NCBI RefSeq assembly: GCF_964228735.1
Contig: NZ_CAXRBQ010000007.1
Coordinates: 1 to 64,000 of the forward strand
DNA length: 64,000 bases
From: Pontibacterium sp964228735
GTDB taxonomy: Bacteria > Pseudomonadota > Gammaproteobacteria > Pseudomonadales > Balneatricaceae
Direction of reading: 5' to 3'
Shown piece after piece: positions 31,491-40,244 of the stretch. The position numbers and the translations under genes are program-made. Within the stretch, counting starts at the first letter, position 1. The number at the start of each line of letters is the position of its first letter. The notes under the pieces were generated by a model, which was given only the letters and a program-made list of their open reading frames with translations, did no database searches and was not told where the DNA came from.

Positions 31491-32599
31491 AGGTTGTACA
31501 GTTATTGCCGGATCTGGATGGCGGCGGCGTTGAACGTGGCACGCTGGAAGTTGCTGAAGAGCTGGTGAAGCGTGGCCACGAATCGATTGTGATCTCGGCG
31601 GGAGGCCGCATGGTGAAACAGCTTGAAGCCGAAGGCTCGCGCCATGTTACCTGGGACTTGGGTACCAAATCATTCTGGACCTTTCGACATGTCTGGGCGT
31701 TGAGGCGTTGGCTGAAACAGGAAAAGCCGGACATCCTGCATGTGCGCTCCCGCTTGCCTGCCTGGATCGCATGGTTTGCCTGGAAAGGGATGAATCCTAA
31801 TGAGCGTCCGCGTTTAGTAACCACAGTGCATGGGTTGTACTCAGTATCGAAATACAGCGGTGTCATGTGCAAAGGGGAGCGGGTGATTGCCGTTTCTAAA
31901 ACCGTTGAAGCTTACATTCGCAATAACTATCCCGAAACGGATATGGGTAATGTGCGTTTAGTGTACCGTGGCATTGATCCGCAGGAATTCCCTCTGGGCT
32001 ATCAGCCGTCGGAGGAATGGCTGGAAAAGTGGCGATCGGACTTTCCACAGCTTGAAGGTAAAAAGGTCATCACATTGGCAGGTCGACTGACCCGCCTCAA
32101 AGGCCATAACGATCTGATCGATATGATAAAGGTGCTGGTTGCCCAAGGAATGCCGGTACACGCTCTGATCGTAGGTGGTGAAGATGCGAAACGCAAAGCG
32201 TACGCAGAAGAACTGTACAGCCGGGTGAATGACGAAGGCTTAAGCGAGCACATTACGTTTACCGGTGCGCGTTCGGATATCCGTGATATCTACTCCGTTT
32301 CGGACCTGGTGCTGTCCTTGTCCACTAAGCCGGAGTCTTTTGGTCGCACGGTGGCAGAAGCGATTGGTCAGGGGGTGCCGGTTGTTGGGTACGATCATGG
32401 TGGGGTTGGTGAGATTCTTACTGCGCTCTATCCTCTGGGTAAAACGCCATTGAACGACGCTGATCAGTTGGTGAAAACCGTGAGTGAGGTGCTGGAATCG
32501 GGTGTGCGGCCGCACGGTAATCCTGAGTTCCTTAAAACGACCATGTTGGATAAGACCTTGGCGGTGTATGGGGAATTAGTAAATGACTTTACTGAGTAG
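31487..32599 (+). CDS. glycosyltransferase family 4 (WaaG-like)
   Basis: The 370-residue GT-B enzyme has an N-terminal nucleotide-fold start (MKVVQLLPDLDGGGVERGTL) and the C-terminal GT4 signature: ITLAGRLTRLKGHNDLIDMI, then KPESFGRTVAEAIGQGVPVV with the E-X7-E catalytic/nucleotide contact pattern. It likely adds a sugar to the heptose region of the LPS inner core. It is coupled to the ELM1-like gene by a 4-bp overlap and overlaps the O-antigen-ligase-like gene by 17 bp. The donor sugar is not evident. Confidence 0.9.
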   Translation: MKVVQLLPDLDGGGVERGTLEVAEELVKRGHESIVISAGGRMVKQLEAEGSRHVTWDLGTKSFWTFRHVWALRRWLKQEKPDILHVRSRLPAWIAWFAWKGMNPNERPRLVTTVHGLYSVSKYSGVMCKGERVIAVSKTVEAYIRNNYPETDMGNVRLVYRGIDPQEFPLGYQPSEEWLEKWRSDFPQLEGKKVITLAGRLTRLKGHNDLIDMIKVLVAQGMPVHALIVGGEDAKRKAYAEELYSRVNDEGLSEHITFTGARSDIRDIYSVSDLVLSLSTKPESFGRTVAEAIGQGVPVVGYDHGGVGEILTALYPLGKTPLNDADQLVKTVSEVLESGVRPHGNPEFLKTTMLDKTLAVYGELVNDFTE

Positions 32600-33746
32600 G
32601 GATTGGTTGGCAAAACACATTGTTTGGTTCCCCGTGCTGGTGGTGTGTGGATATCAAGTGGGGCGCGGAGTTGGCAATACACTGCTGGGGTTGTTTGCAT
32701 TGGTAGGGCTCTTGGTATTCCTTCCTCGTGTTTCAGTCGTGATACATCGATGTCGCCTTCTTTCTTTTTTGTATCTTGCGTTTATCGCTGTTTTTTTAGG
32801 TTCGACGCTGCTATCTCCAACAGGCGACCAAAATTTTAAGTACTTGATAGCGTATGTTTTGGCTAGTTCAGTGCTTCTGCAACTTCAAGTATATAGGTTA
32901 ACAATCAATGCCCGCACTTTACAAAATGCAGGATGGATTGGCTTGTCGGCTGGTGGGGTTTTTGTAGTGCAATTCATAGCAACTGCCATTGAGAAGGGTG
33001 ACGGGTTCTCCCCAGCTCATGATGTCAATGGCATGGTTGCTGCTGTTCTACTACCTTGGCTGCTGTTGTCGAGTTTTAAATACAAGTGGTGGGTGCTTAG
33101 CGGGATATTCGGATTGTTATTGGTGTCTGATAGCCGTACAGAGGTGTTATCTGTGCTTGCCGCAGTTGCGGTGTATTTTGCAGTACGTGAGCGCAGAATA
33201 GGCTTGCTTTTAATAAGTCTTCCGTTGGCGTTGCTGTTTGCAATTAGCGTGGATGCAATTATCAGCGGGAGAGCTTTGGAAGGGGGGTCTACATACGAAT
33301 TATTGAATCGTTTGAGTAGTCAGAGATTAGCAATTTGGAATCAGGTTGTTGAGCATTCTCCAGACATTAGCTGGCTGGGGAGCGGCGTATACAGCAGTGT
33401 TGGAGCAGAATTTATTCCTAAAGTTAGGCATTTTCATAATGCTTTCTTAGAGTTGTGGTTCGAAGTAGGCCCCATAGGAGGTGTTATATTCCTGCTTATG
33501 CTTGGGCATTTGGGAGTGTTGGCTGGTAATCGCTATCGCATGGTGTCAGGCGAAAATTTACATGTTTTAGCTACACTGGGAGCCGTATTTGTCTCGGTTG
33601 TAGTTGTATTGTTTCTTGATAAAGCAATGCATTCCGTTTTTGGGCGCTTTTACCTCTTTTATGTAATGGGACTCTTTTATTTGTGGAGCACACAATTGAG
33701 TGGTGGGTGTTCTGAAAGTTTTGGCAAAGTGTCAGAGAGAGGATAG
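32583..33746 (+). CDS. O-antigen ligase / polymerase-like membrane protein (WaaL/Wzy-type)
   Basis: The 387-residue protein is hydrophobic throughout with about ten to twelve membrane segments. The region SDSRTEVLSVLAAV and the periplasmic loop with GSGVYSSVGAEFIPKVRHFHNAFLEL (arginine and H-x-H-N) fit the Wzy_C/O-antigen ligase superfamily, which joins lipid-linked polysaccharide to lipid A-core. Codon use and base composition become markedly more AT-rich here than in the flanking genes. No O-antigen synthesis genes are present in the window, so its partner glycan is unknown. Confidence 0.82.
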   Translation: MTLLSRDWLAKHIVWFPVLVVCGYQVGRGVGNTLLGLFALVGLLVFLPRVSVVIHRCRLLSFLYLAFIAVFLGSTLLSPTGDQNFKYLIAYVLASSVLLQLQVYRLTINARTLQNAGWIGLSAGGVFVVQFIATAIEKGDGFSPAHDVNGMVAAVLLPWLLLSSFKYKWWVLSGIFGLLLVSDSRTEVLSVLAAVAVYFAVRERRIGLLLISLPLALLFAISVDAIISGRALEGGSTYELLNRLSSQRLAIWNQVVEHSPDISWLGSGVYSSVGAEFIPKVRHFHNAFLELWFEVGPIGGVIFLLMLGHLGVLAGNRYRMVSGENLHVLATLGAVFVSVVVVLFLDKAMHSVFGRFYLFYVMGLFYLWSTQLSGGCSESFGKVSERG

Positions 33747-33749
33747 GCG

Positions 33750-34853
33750 TTGGAAATATTGAAAGTTTTCTATCTCAAAGCAGCCTACGGTTATCGCCGA
33801 GCAGTGATTGCTTGCTTAAAGTCTTTGCTGTTTAGGAAAGTGGATTCACCTCGAAAAATAGTTATTCATCGTGTTGGCGCTTTCGGAGATTCTGTTGTTG
33901 CGTTGCCTGCGATCATGCTGTTGAGACGGTTTTTTCATAATGCTCGAATTGACCTCGTGTCTACCCAGGCAGTCGGAATTACGATACGTGACCTGATTGA
34001 TGGCGGAGATGTGGTAGACAATATTTACATATTCGCTAAAGGTGATCGCCACAAAGCATTGAAACTCATTCGAGAAGGAGGTTATGACCTGTATGTTGAA
34101 ATACCACAAAATCTAAACCTCATAAAATCCGTTCGCAATATGCTTTATGTTCGTTTTGTTGCTGGTATTCCTTCTGCTTTTGGGTGGGATGCAGGGCGAA
34201 TTAAACGATTTCTGCCTATTCAGAAGAGAAGCATGAGAGTACCTCGTGAAGTTGATCGGTTTTTGGATGCTTTGCGAAAGGAAGGAATAGAAGGGCAAAG
34301 TGAATATCCGTTGGCAATTAAGAACAAGCACAAGCAGAAAGCACTAGCTCTGATTCCACCAACAGAAAAAAAACGGATAGCATTGCTGATTGGTGGAAAG
34401 CTTCAGGCTAAAAAATGGCCTCTGGAGCGTTGGAAAGAATTATCTCGCGCCTTGCAAACCGAAGCTGAGGTATATCTCATAGGTGGCCCTGATGAAGTTG
34501 AGGAAAGTAATTTGATTTCTGGTACTAATTCAGGGGTCCGGAATTTATGCGGTAAAACAAGTATTCTAGAGACAGCGGCAATTTTATCGAAGATGGATTT
34601 GGCAATCAGTCAGGATACTGGCGCTATGCACTTAGCCTACGCGGTCCATACACCCTTAGTGTCATTATTTAGTACGCGTGATCTTAGCGATAAGTGGCAT
34701 CCGCCAGCTGCTAGTAGTGTTGTGCTTGAACGGGTGTTGCCTTGCAGCTTTTGTTTCAGGAGTGAGTGTGTCAACAATGTATGTATGACAGGGATATCCG
34801 TTGACGAGGTGCTAGAAGCAAAAGCAGAGCTTGAACGCAAGCTAAACACATGA
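33750..34853 (+). CDS. glycosyltransferase family 9 (heptosyltransferase-like)
   Basis: The 367-residue protein starts at a TTG codon overlapped by a GAGAGAGGA ribosome site. GT9 features are IVIHRVGAFGDSVVALPAIM at the start of the N-domain and DLAISQDTGAMHLAYAVHTP (the D-T-G-x-x-H-x-A motif) in the C-domain. It has an N-terminal extension of ~35 residues before the first beta strand and a cysteine-rich C-terminal segment (LPCSFCFRSECVNNVC), the latter known in some GT9 enzymes. AT-rich composition suggests lateral acquisition with its neighbours. Confidence 0.88.
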   Translation: MEILKVFYLKAAYGYRRAVIACLKSLLFRKVDSPRKIVIHRVGAFGDSVVALPAIMLLRRFFHNARIDLVSTQAVGITIRDLIDGGDVVDNIYIFAKGDRHKALKLIREGGYDLYVEIPQNLNLIKSVRNMLYVRFVAGIPSAFGWDAGRIKRFLPIQKRSMRVPREVDRFLDALRKEGIEGQSEYPLAIKNKHKQKALALIPPTEKKRIALLIGGKLQAKKWPLERWKELSRALQTEAEVYLIGGPDEVEESNLISGTNSGVRNLCGKTSILETAAILSKMDLAISQDTGAMHLAYAVHTPLVSLFSTRDLSDKWHPPAASSVVLERVLPCSFCFRSECVNNVCMTGISVDEVLEAKAELERKLNT

Positions 34854-34872
34854 TGGGGTGGTCGAAAGAGTA

Positions 34873-35886
34873 ATGTCGGATAAACGTTTCAGGAAAATTC
34901 TTTTGGTGCGTTGGGGGGGGCTGGGAGATGTAGCCTTGTGTAGCGCTTTATTTGAAGATATTCACAGGCACTACCCCGATGCAGAACTACATCTAAATGT
35001 AGAGCCGCCCTGGTGTCAGTTGTTTGAGAATGACCCGCGATTTGAGAAACTGTTTGTGCAACGGGTGCGAAAGGTTGCGAGGCTCGAGTCTGCGAGCACA
35101 TGGCTGCGAATGTTGCGCGAAGAGCGCTATGATCTGGTGATTGATTTACAAAGTAATGATCGTAGCCGTTTGTATTTGACGTTGGCAGTCTTCTTGGGTA
35201 TTGCTCCCAAGTATCGTGTAGGGATGAAGTCTAGCTTTCCTTATAACCTGCCGTGTGGGTATGTTGATCCGTTTATCTATGCCTTCAATTGCTATCAAGC
35301 GCCCCTGGAGGGGCTTGGAGTAGGACTTAAAAGCGATCGGCCAGTATTTTATCTACCAACTCAAGCTTCAGATGAGGCGAAAGAAATTTTGGAGAGAAAC
35401 TGCCTAGTACAGAAGGACTACGTTGTTCTTGTTCCTGGTAGCAGTGCGGCTGGCAAGGATAAGAGATGGGGGACGGAAAATTACATTCAGCTAGGGAAGA
35501 AGCTGTTGGATGGAGGCGTTGAAAAGATCGTTATCGTTGGTAGTGGTGATGAGCAAAATGTGTGTAGTGCGGTCACTGAGGGTATCGGTGATAAGGCTAT
35601 TAACCTATGCAATCAAACATCGCTGTGTGTAATTCCGCTTCTGGCAGATGCTGCAAAGGCTATCATTTCCAATGATACGGGGGTTGCCCATGTTGCGGCT
35701 GCGGCAAGTACTCCCATTTGGGTGATTTGTGGACCTACTCGTGCCGAGAGAGTTAAGCCATTAGGTAATCATGTACGTTGGTTTCAGATTGACCCTGAGT
35801 GCTTTGTTGACCATTTTTCCGAGCAATGTATGGCGAAACTTGCCCCGGAAGAGGTGGCGTGTACGGTACTTGCAGAGCTGAACTGA
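34873..35886 (+). CDS. glycosyltransferase family 9 (heptosyltransferase-like)
   Basis: The ~337-residue protein begins MSDKRFRKILLVRWGGLGDV; a GTG at 34858 would add five residues. The N-domain has the phosphate-contact loop RWGGLGDVALCSALF, and the C-domain has AKAIISNDTGVAHVAAAAST, a D-T-G-x-x-H GT9 motif. In LPS clusters such proteins are heptosyltransferases I or II; which one cannot be decided here. It ends 105 bp before msbA. Confidence 0.88.
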   Translation: MSDKRFRKILLVRWGGLGDVALCSALFEDIHRHYPDAELHLNVEPPWCQLFENDPRFEKLFVQRVRKVARLESASTWLRMLREERYDLVIDLQSNDRSRLYLTLAVFLGIAPKYRVGMKSSFPYNLPCGYVDPFIYAFNCYQAPLEGLGVGLKSDRPVFYLPTQASDEAKEILERNCLVQKDYVVLVPGSSAAGKDKRWGTENYIQLGKKLLDGGVEKIVIVGSGDEQNVCSAVTEGIGDKAINLCNQTSLCVIPLLADAAKAIISNDTGVAHVAAAASTPIWVICGPTRAERVKPLGNHVRWFQIDPECFVDHFSEQCMAKLAPEEVACTVLAELN

Positions 35887-35935
35887 CTGCTAGTACTGTG
35901 CGATTGGCCTGAATCATTAGGTGGTCATTGGAATC

Positions 35936-35944
35936 TGTTATAAT
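35936..35944 (+). promoter_or_regulatory. extended -10 promoter candidate for msbA
   Basis: TGTTATAAT is a perfect TG-N-TATAAT extended -10 element, 47 bp before the msbA ATG. No good -35 is seen at 17 bp, which an extended -10 can tolerate. Confidence 0.5.
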
Positions 35945-35991
35945 CTTACTGACATACCGCAATATTCTTCCTCAACGAATCGATCCTCTAG

Positions 35992-37788
35992 ATGCAAAAA
36001 TCAATCACTGAAACAGCCAGACCATCAGGCTGGATGTTATACCGGCGCTTACTAGCGTATGTTAAGCCATATTGGCATGTATTTACGGCAGCGTTTCTAG
36101 GGTTTGTATTATATGCCATTACGCAAACAGGTTTCGCGAAATGGCTTGAGTATGTTGTGGATACGGTTGGTAAAGGAGAGTTTGAGTGGCGTGGCGCTCT
36201 AGCCCTTTCTGTTATTGGATTGTTCTTTGTACGCGGAATGGGGACCTTTCTGGCTAGTTATGCCTTGGCATATATAGCTCGCCGAGTGATTAATAAACTT
36301 CGTCAGGACTTATTTGAAAAACTTTTAAATCTGCCTCGTGGCTTTTTTGATACACAAAGCTCTGGGCAGATTCTTTCTCGTCTGACCTTCAACGTTGAGC
36401 AAGTGACGGGAGCCGCAACTGACGCGATACGCGTGGTTCTGCGTGAAGGGCTTACCATAATTGGCTTACTTGGATATCTGATTTACCTCAACTGGAAGTT
36501 GACGTTGATTTTTCTTGCCGCAGTCCCCCTTATTGCATTTGTGGTACGTTACGCTTCTAAAAGGTTGCGCCGTTTGAGTACCGAAATTCAGGACTCGGTA
36601 GGCGATGTTGCGCACGTGGCTTCGGAGTCGATTAAGGGAATAGAGGTTGTTCGTATTTTTGGCGGTAAAGACCGAGAGCGATCACGTTTTCTGGAAGCAA
36701 GTGAGCGCAATCGTCAGCAATTCATGAAATTGGTGGTTACTCAGTCGGTCAATACGCCACTGGTGCAACTGATTGTTGCTTGTGCGCTTGCAATATTGAT
36801 GTACACAGCGATGCATCCCAGTTTAATGGCACAGATGAGCGCGGGTGAGTTTATTGCGTTCATTACGGCCGCGGGTATGATTGCCAAGCCTATGAGGCAA
36901 GTGACAGAGGTGAATAGCATTATCCAGCGTGGGATTGCAGCTGCGGAGAGTGTTTTTGAGTTTACTGATACTGACGGTGAACGTGATACCGGGCGCTATA
37001 AACTTAAAGCGACGGGTGATATCGAATTGAAAGCTCTCAGCTTTGCTTACAGCTGTAATGCAGAGCCAGTTTTAAAGAACATTGATCTGCACATTCAACC
37101 CGGAGAATCCGTTGCGCTGGTCGGGCGTTCAGGTAGTGGTAAATCAACACTAGTAAGCCTGCTTCCCCGCTTTTATGAGCTAAGTCAGGGGCAATTGCTT
37201 CTTGATGGAGTTTCTGTTGAAGATATCGAGCTGGACAGCTTGCGTAGCCAGATAGCACTTGTTAACCAGCATGTGGTGCTATTTGAAGGAACCATTGCGG
37301 AAAATATAGCATATGGTGCACTGGCAGGAAGTAGCCGGGAGAAAATTGAAGCTGCTGCCCAGGCTGCTCATGTGTTGGAGTTTGCTGTCCGCATGCCTGA
37401 CGGGCTGGACACGGTAATCGGTGAAAATGGCCTGATGCTCTCAGGGGGGCAGCGTCAACGTATTGCCATCGCCCGTGCTCTGTTGAAGGACGCTCCAATT
37501 CTGATTTTGGATGAGGCAACTTCTGCCTTGGATACCGAATCGGAGAGGCATATCCAAGCTGCGATGGAAAATGTAATGCGGGGACGCACAACACTGGTAA
37601 TCGCTCACCGTCTTTCCACTATCGAAAACGTGGATCGCATTTTGGTCATGGATAATGGCCGAATCGTGGAGAGTGGAAGTCATCAAGAGTTACTGAAACG
37701 CGGTGGGGCTTATGCCTCCCTGCATCGTATGCAGTTTAATCAGAAAGATACCGATGAAGAAGTAGGATCGGGGAGCAGAGCTGAATGA
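35992..37788 (+). CDS. msbA: MsbA, lipid A export ABC transporter
   Basis: MsbA flips core-lipid A across the inner membrane. The 598-residue half-transporter has six membrane helices in the first ~320 residues and a C-terminal nucleotide-binding domain. Visible motifs are Walker A (GRSGSGKST), the ABC signature LSGGQRQRIAIARALL, Walker B with ILILDEATSALD, and the H-loop VIAHRLST. The length and the location inside an LPS core locus support MsbA over a drug exporter. Unlike in many relatives, lpxK is not adjacent. The stop overlaps the hldE start (ATGA). Confidence 0.94.
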   Translation: MQKSITETARPSGWMLYRRLLAYVKPYWHVFTAAFLGFVLYAITQTGFAKWLEYVVDTVGKGEFEWRGALALSVIGLFFVRGMGTFLASYALAYIARRVINKLRQDLFEKLLNLPRGFFDTQSSGQILSRLTFNVEQVTGAATDAIRVVLREGLTIIGLLGYLIYLNWKLTLIFLAAVPLIAFVVRYASKRLRRLSTEIQDSVGDVAHVASESIKGIEVVRIFGGKDRERSRFLEASERNRQQFMKLVVTQSVNTPLVQLIVACALAILMYTAMHPSLMAQMSAGEFIAFITAAGMIAKPMRQVTEVNSIIQRGIAAAESVFEFTDTDGERDTGRYKLKATGDIELKALSFAYSCNAEPVLKNIDLHIQPGESVALVGRSGSGKSTLVSLLPRFYELSQGQLLLDGVSVEDIELDSLRSQIALVNQHVVLFEGTIAENIAYGALAGSSREKIEAAAQAAHVLEFAVRMPDGLDTVIGENGLMLSGGQRQRIAIARALLKDAPILILDEATSALDTESERHIQAAMENVMRGRTTLVIAHRLSTIENVDRILVMDNGRIVESGSHQELLKRGGAYASLHRMQFNQKDTDEEVGSGSRAE

Positions 37789-39221
37789 ATGTGAGTATGC
37801 CGCGGTTTGATCAGGGACGAGTACTTGTTATTGGCGACCTTATGCTGGACCGTTATTGGCATGGTGATACATCGCGTATATCGCCTGAAGCACCAGTCCC
37901 GGTTGTTAAAGTCGGAAGCCAGGAAGATCGCCCTGGGGGGGCAGCTAACGTTGCTCTGAACGTCAGGGCTTTAGGGGCGCCAGCATCGCTTATAGGGTTG
38001 GTCGGAGCTGATGATGCAGGGCGTGCGTTGGAAAAACAGTTGTCTTCTGCGGGTATTTACTGTGACTTTGCGGTGACTGAAGATGAGCCAACCGTCACAA
38101 AGCTAAGGGTCTTGAGTCGTCACCAACAGTTAATCCGTTTGGACTTTGAGGAAGCCTTTCATCGTGATCACAGTCAGGCGATTGCTCAGAGAATGAGTAA
38201 TCTGATCAACCACACTGATGTGGTTATCATCTCGGATTATGCGAAAGGTACTCTGAGCAGTGTTGAACAGCTAATCAACACAGCGCGTAATGCGGGCAAG
38301 GTGGTGTTAGTCGATCCCAAAGGCACTGACTTTCAGCGCTATGCCGGTGCGACACTGTTGACACCCAATCTGAGCGAGTTTGAAGCTGTCGTGGGTCACT
38401 GCAGTTGCGAACGAGAGCTAGTAAAGCGCGGGCAAGCATTGATTGAAAAACTTCAACTGGAAGCGTTATTGGTCACTCGCAGTGAGCAAGGTATGACGCT
38501 GATCAGGCCTGGTTTGGAAGAGATTCATTATCCTGCGCGCGCACGTGAAGTTTATGACGTTACCGGTGCGGGAGACACGGTTATTTCCACCCTTGCTGCA
38601 GCATTGGCTTCGGGAGAGACGATGGCAACTTCGGTGGCTTTAGCTAACATCGCTGCCGGTATTGTTGTTGCAAAACTGGGTACCGCCGCTATCAGTGCGC
38701 CTGAATTGAGGCGCAAGGTCATGGCTGAGCAAGGTGCTGAACAAGGTGTGGTTGCTGAAGATCAGCTCATGATTGCGCTGGAAGAAGCCCGTACGGAAGG
38801 TGAGAGTATTGTTTTCACTAACGGTTGTTTCGATATTCTGCACGCTGGACATGTTGGTTACCTGGAGGAAGCGCGATCGAAAGGAGATCGTTTGGTGCTG
38901 GCGGTGAACAGCGATGATTCGGTCAGGCGCCTTAAAGGTGACGGTCGTCCGATAAATCCTGTTGAACGACGTATGGCCGTATTGGCAGGGCTTGCGGCAG
39001 TAGACTGGGTGATCCCATTTGACGAGGATACGCCTGAACGTATTATTCGGGCAGTAAAGCCTGATGTACTGGTAAAAGGTGGTGACTATACGGTTGAAAC
39101 AGTGGTTGGTGCGGAGTTCGTGCAAAGTTATGGTGGTCGTGTAGAACTTATGCCGTTTCTTGATGCATGTTCCACTACGTTAATCGTTGACAAGATAAAG
39201 GCGGATGCCGAACAGGGTTAG
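37785..39221 (+). CDS. hldE: HldE, bifunctional heptose-7-phosphate kinase / heptose-1-phosphate adenylyltransferase
   Basis: HldE carries out two steps toward ADP-heptose. The 478-residue protein has an N-terminal PfkB-like kinase domain (VIGDLMLDRYWHGDTSRISP, and the anion-hole motif DVTGAGDTV) and a C-terminal nucleotidyltransferase domain from about residue 345 (FTNGCFDILHAGHVGYLEEA, with the HxGH motif). It stands between msbA (4-bp overlap) and hldD (5-bp gap), so sugar-nucleotide supply and lipid A export are expressed together. Confidence 0.96.
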   Translation: MNVSMPRFDQGRVLVIGDLMLDRYWHGDTSRISPEAPVPVVKVGSQEDRPGGAANVALNVRALGAPASLIGLVGADDAGRALEKQLSSAGIYCDFAVTEDEPTVTKLRVLSRHQQLIRLDFEEAFHRDHSQAIAQRMSNLINHTDVVIISDYAKGTLSSVEQLINTARNAGKVVLVDPKGTDFQRYAGATLLTPNLSEFEAVVGHCSCERELVKRGQALIEKLQLEALLVTRSEQGMTLIRPGLEEIHYPARAREVYDVTGAGDTVISTLAAALASGETMATSVALANIAAGIVVAKLGTAAISAPELRRKVMAEQGAEQGVVAEDQLMIALEEARTEGESIVFTNGCFDILHAGHVGYLEEARSKGDRLVLAVNSDDSVRRLKGDGRPINPVERRMAVLAGLAAVDWVIPFDEDTPERIIRAVKPDVLVKGGDYTVETVVGAEFVQSYGGRVELMPFLDACSTTLIVDKIKADAEQG

Positions 39222-39226
39222 TAAAG

Positions 39227-40228
39227 ATGAGTCTGGACTTGAATGGCAAAAAAATTCTGATTACGGGTGGTGCCGGTTTCATTGGCAGTAACCTGGCTCT
39301 TACAATTCAGGAGCGTTGGCCTCTTGCTGAAATAGTTGTGTTTGATCGTTTCCAGGATGGCCGCCGCTTTGGAAACGGCAATCTGATCAGTTTGGGACAT
39401 TGGGAAAATCTGCTTCAATTCACCGGAGAGGTGATTTGCGGAGATATAAACAGCGCCGATGATTTGAACCGTTTGCGAGGATACGGTTTCGATTATATCG
39501 TTCACCAAGCTGCGATATCCGATACTCGCGCTGATGACCAGAATCTGGTGGTCCGCACCAATGTAAATGCCTTCCGGGATCTGTTGGATCTGGCACGTGT
39601 GGATGGCGCACGAATGGTTTATGCCTCAAGCGCGGCAACTTATGGCCCTCAGCCAGCGCCGCAGACGATCGGTATTGAGTCGCCGGATAATGTATATGGC
39701 TACAGCAAGCTGGCGATGGATCATCTGGCAGCCTCTTACCGTAAACAGTATCCGCTACAGCAAACCGCAGGCCTGCGTTTCTTCAACGTATATGGACCTG
39801 GAGAGTACTTTAAAGGCAAGACAGCATCGATGGTTTTACAGTTGGGACTGCAACTGCTGGATGGCCGTACCCCCCGCCTTTTCGAAGGGTCTGACAATAT
39901 TCGTCGTGACTTTATTCATGTGCAGGATGTGGTAGAAGCAAACCTGCTGTCCATGGCGTCCGACCAGAGTGGTGTCTTTAATGTTGGCACAGGGCTGTGT
40001 CGTAGTTTCAAGGATATTGTGGATGTGCTTCAGCCACTCTTGGGTACTGATCTTCCAGTCGATTATTTCCCAAACCCTTATGCTGGCTACCAAATGCATA
40101 CTGAGGCAGATATCTCATTAAGTACTGATGTGCTGGGATATAAACCCTCATTGACACTGGAACAGGGTATTTCTCAGTATATTCCGGAGATTCGTGCTCT
40201 CTACGATCGATTCGGATACACAGCATAA
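39227..40228 (+). CDS. hldD: HldD, ADP-L-glycero-D-manno-heptose 6-epimerase
   Basis: HldD converts ADP-D-glycero-D-manno-heptose to the L-glycero form used in LPS inner core. The 333-residue short-chain dehydrogenase-type protein has the NAD(P) motif GGAGFIGSNLA, the Y-x-x-x-K pair in NVYGYSKLAMDHL, and the family segment LRFFNVYGPGEYFKGKTASM. It is preceded by hldE and followed by a GT9 gene 16 bp later. Confidence 0.96.
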   Translation: MSLDLNGKKILITGGAGFIGSNLALTIQERWPLAEIVVFDRFQDGRRFGNGNLISLGHWENLLQFTGEVICGDINSADDLNRLRGYGFDYIVHQAAISDTRADDQNLVVRTNVNAFRDLLDLARVDGARMVYASSAATYGPQPAPQTIGIESPDNVYGYSKLAMDHLAASYRKQYPLQQTAGLRFFNVYGPGEYFKGKTASMVLQLGLQLLDGRTPRLFEGSDNIRRDFIHVQDVVEANLLSMASDQSGVFNVGTGLCRSFKDIVDVLQPLLGTDLPVDYFPNPYAGYQMHTEADISLSTDVLGYKPSLTLEQGISQYIPEIRALYDRFGYTA

Positions 40229-40244
40229 TCAGGAGTGCCCAAGG

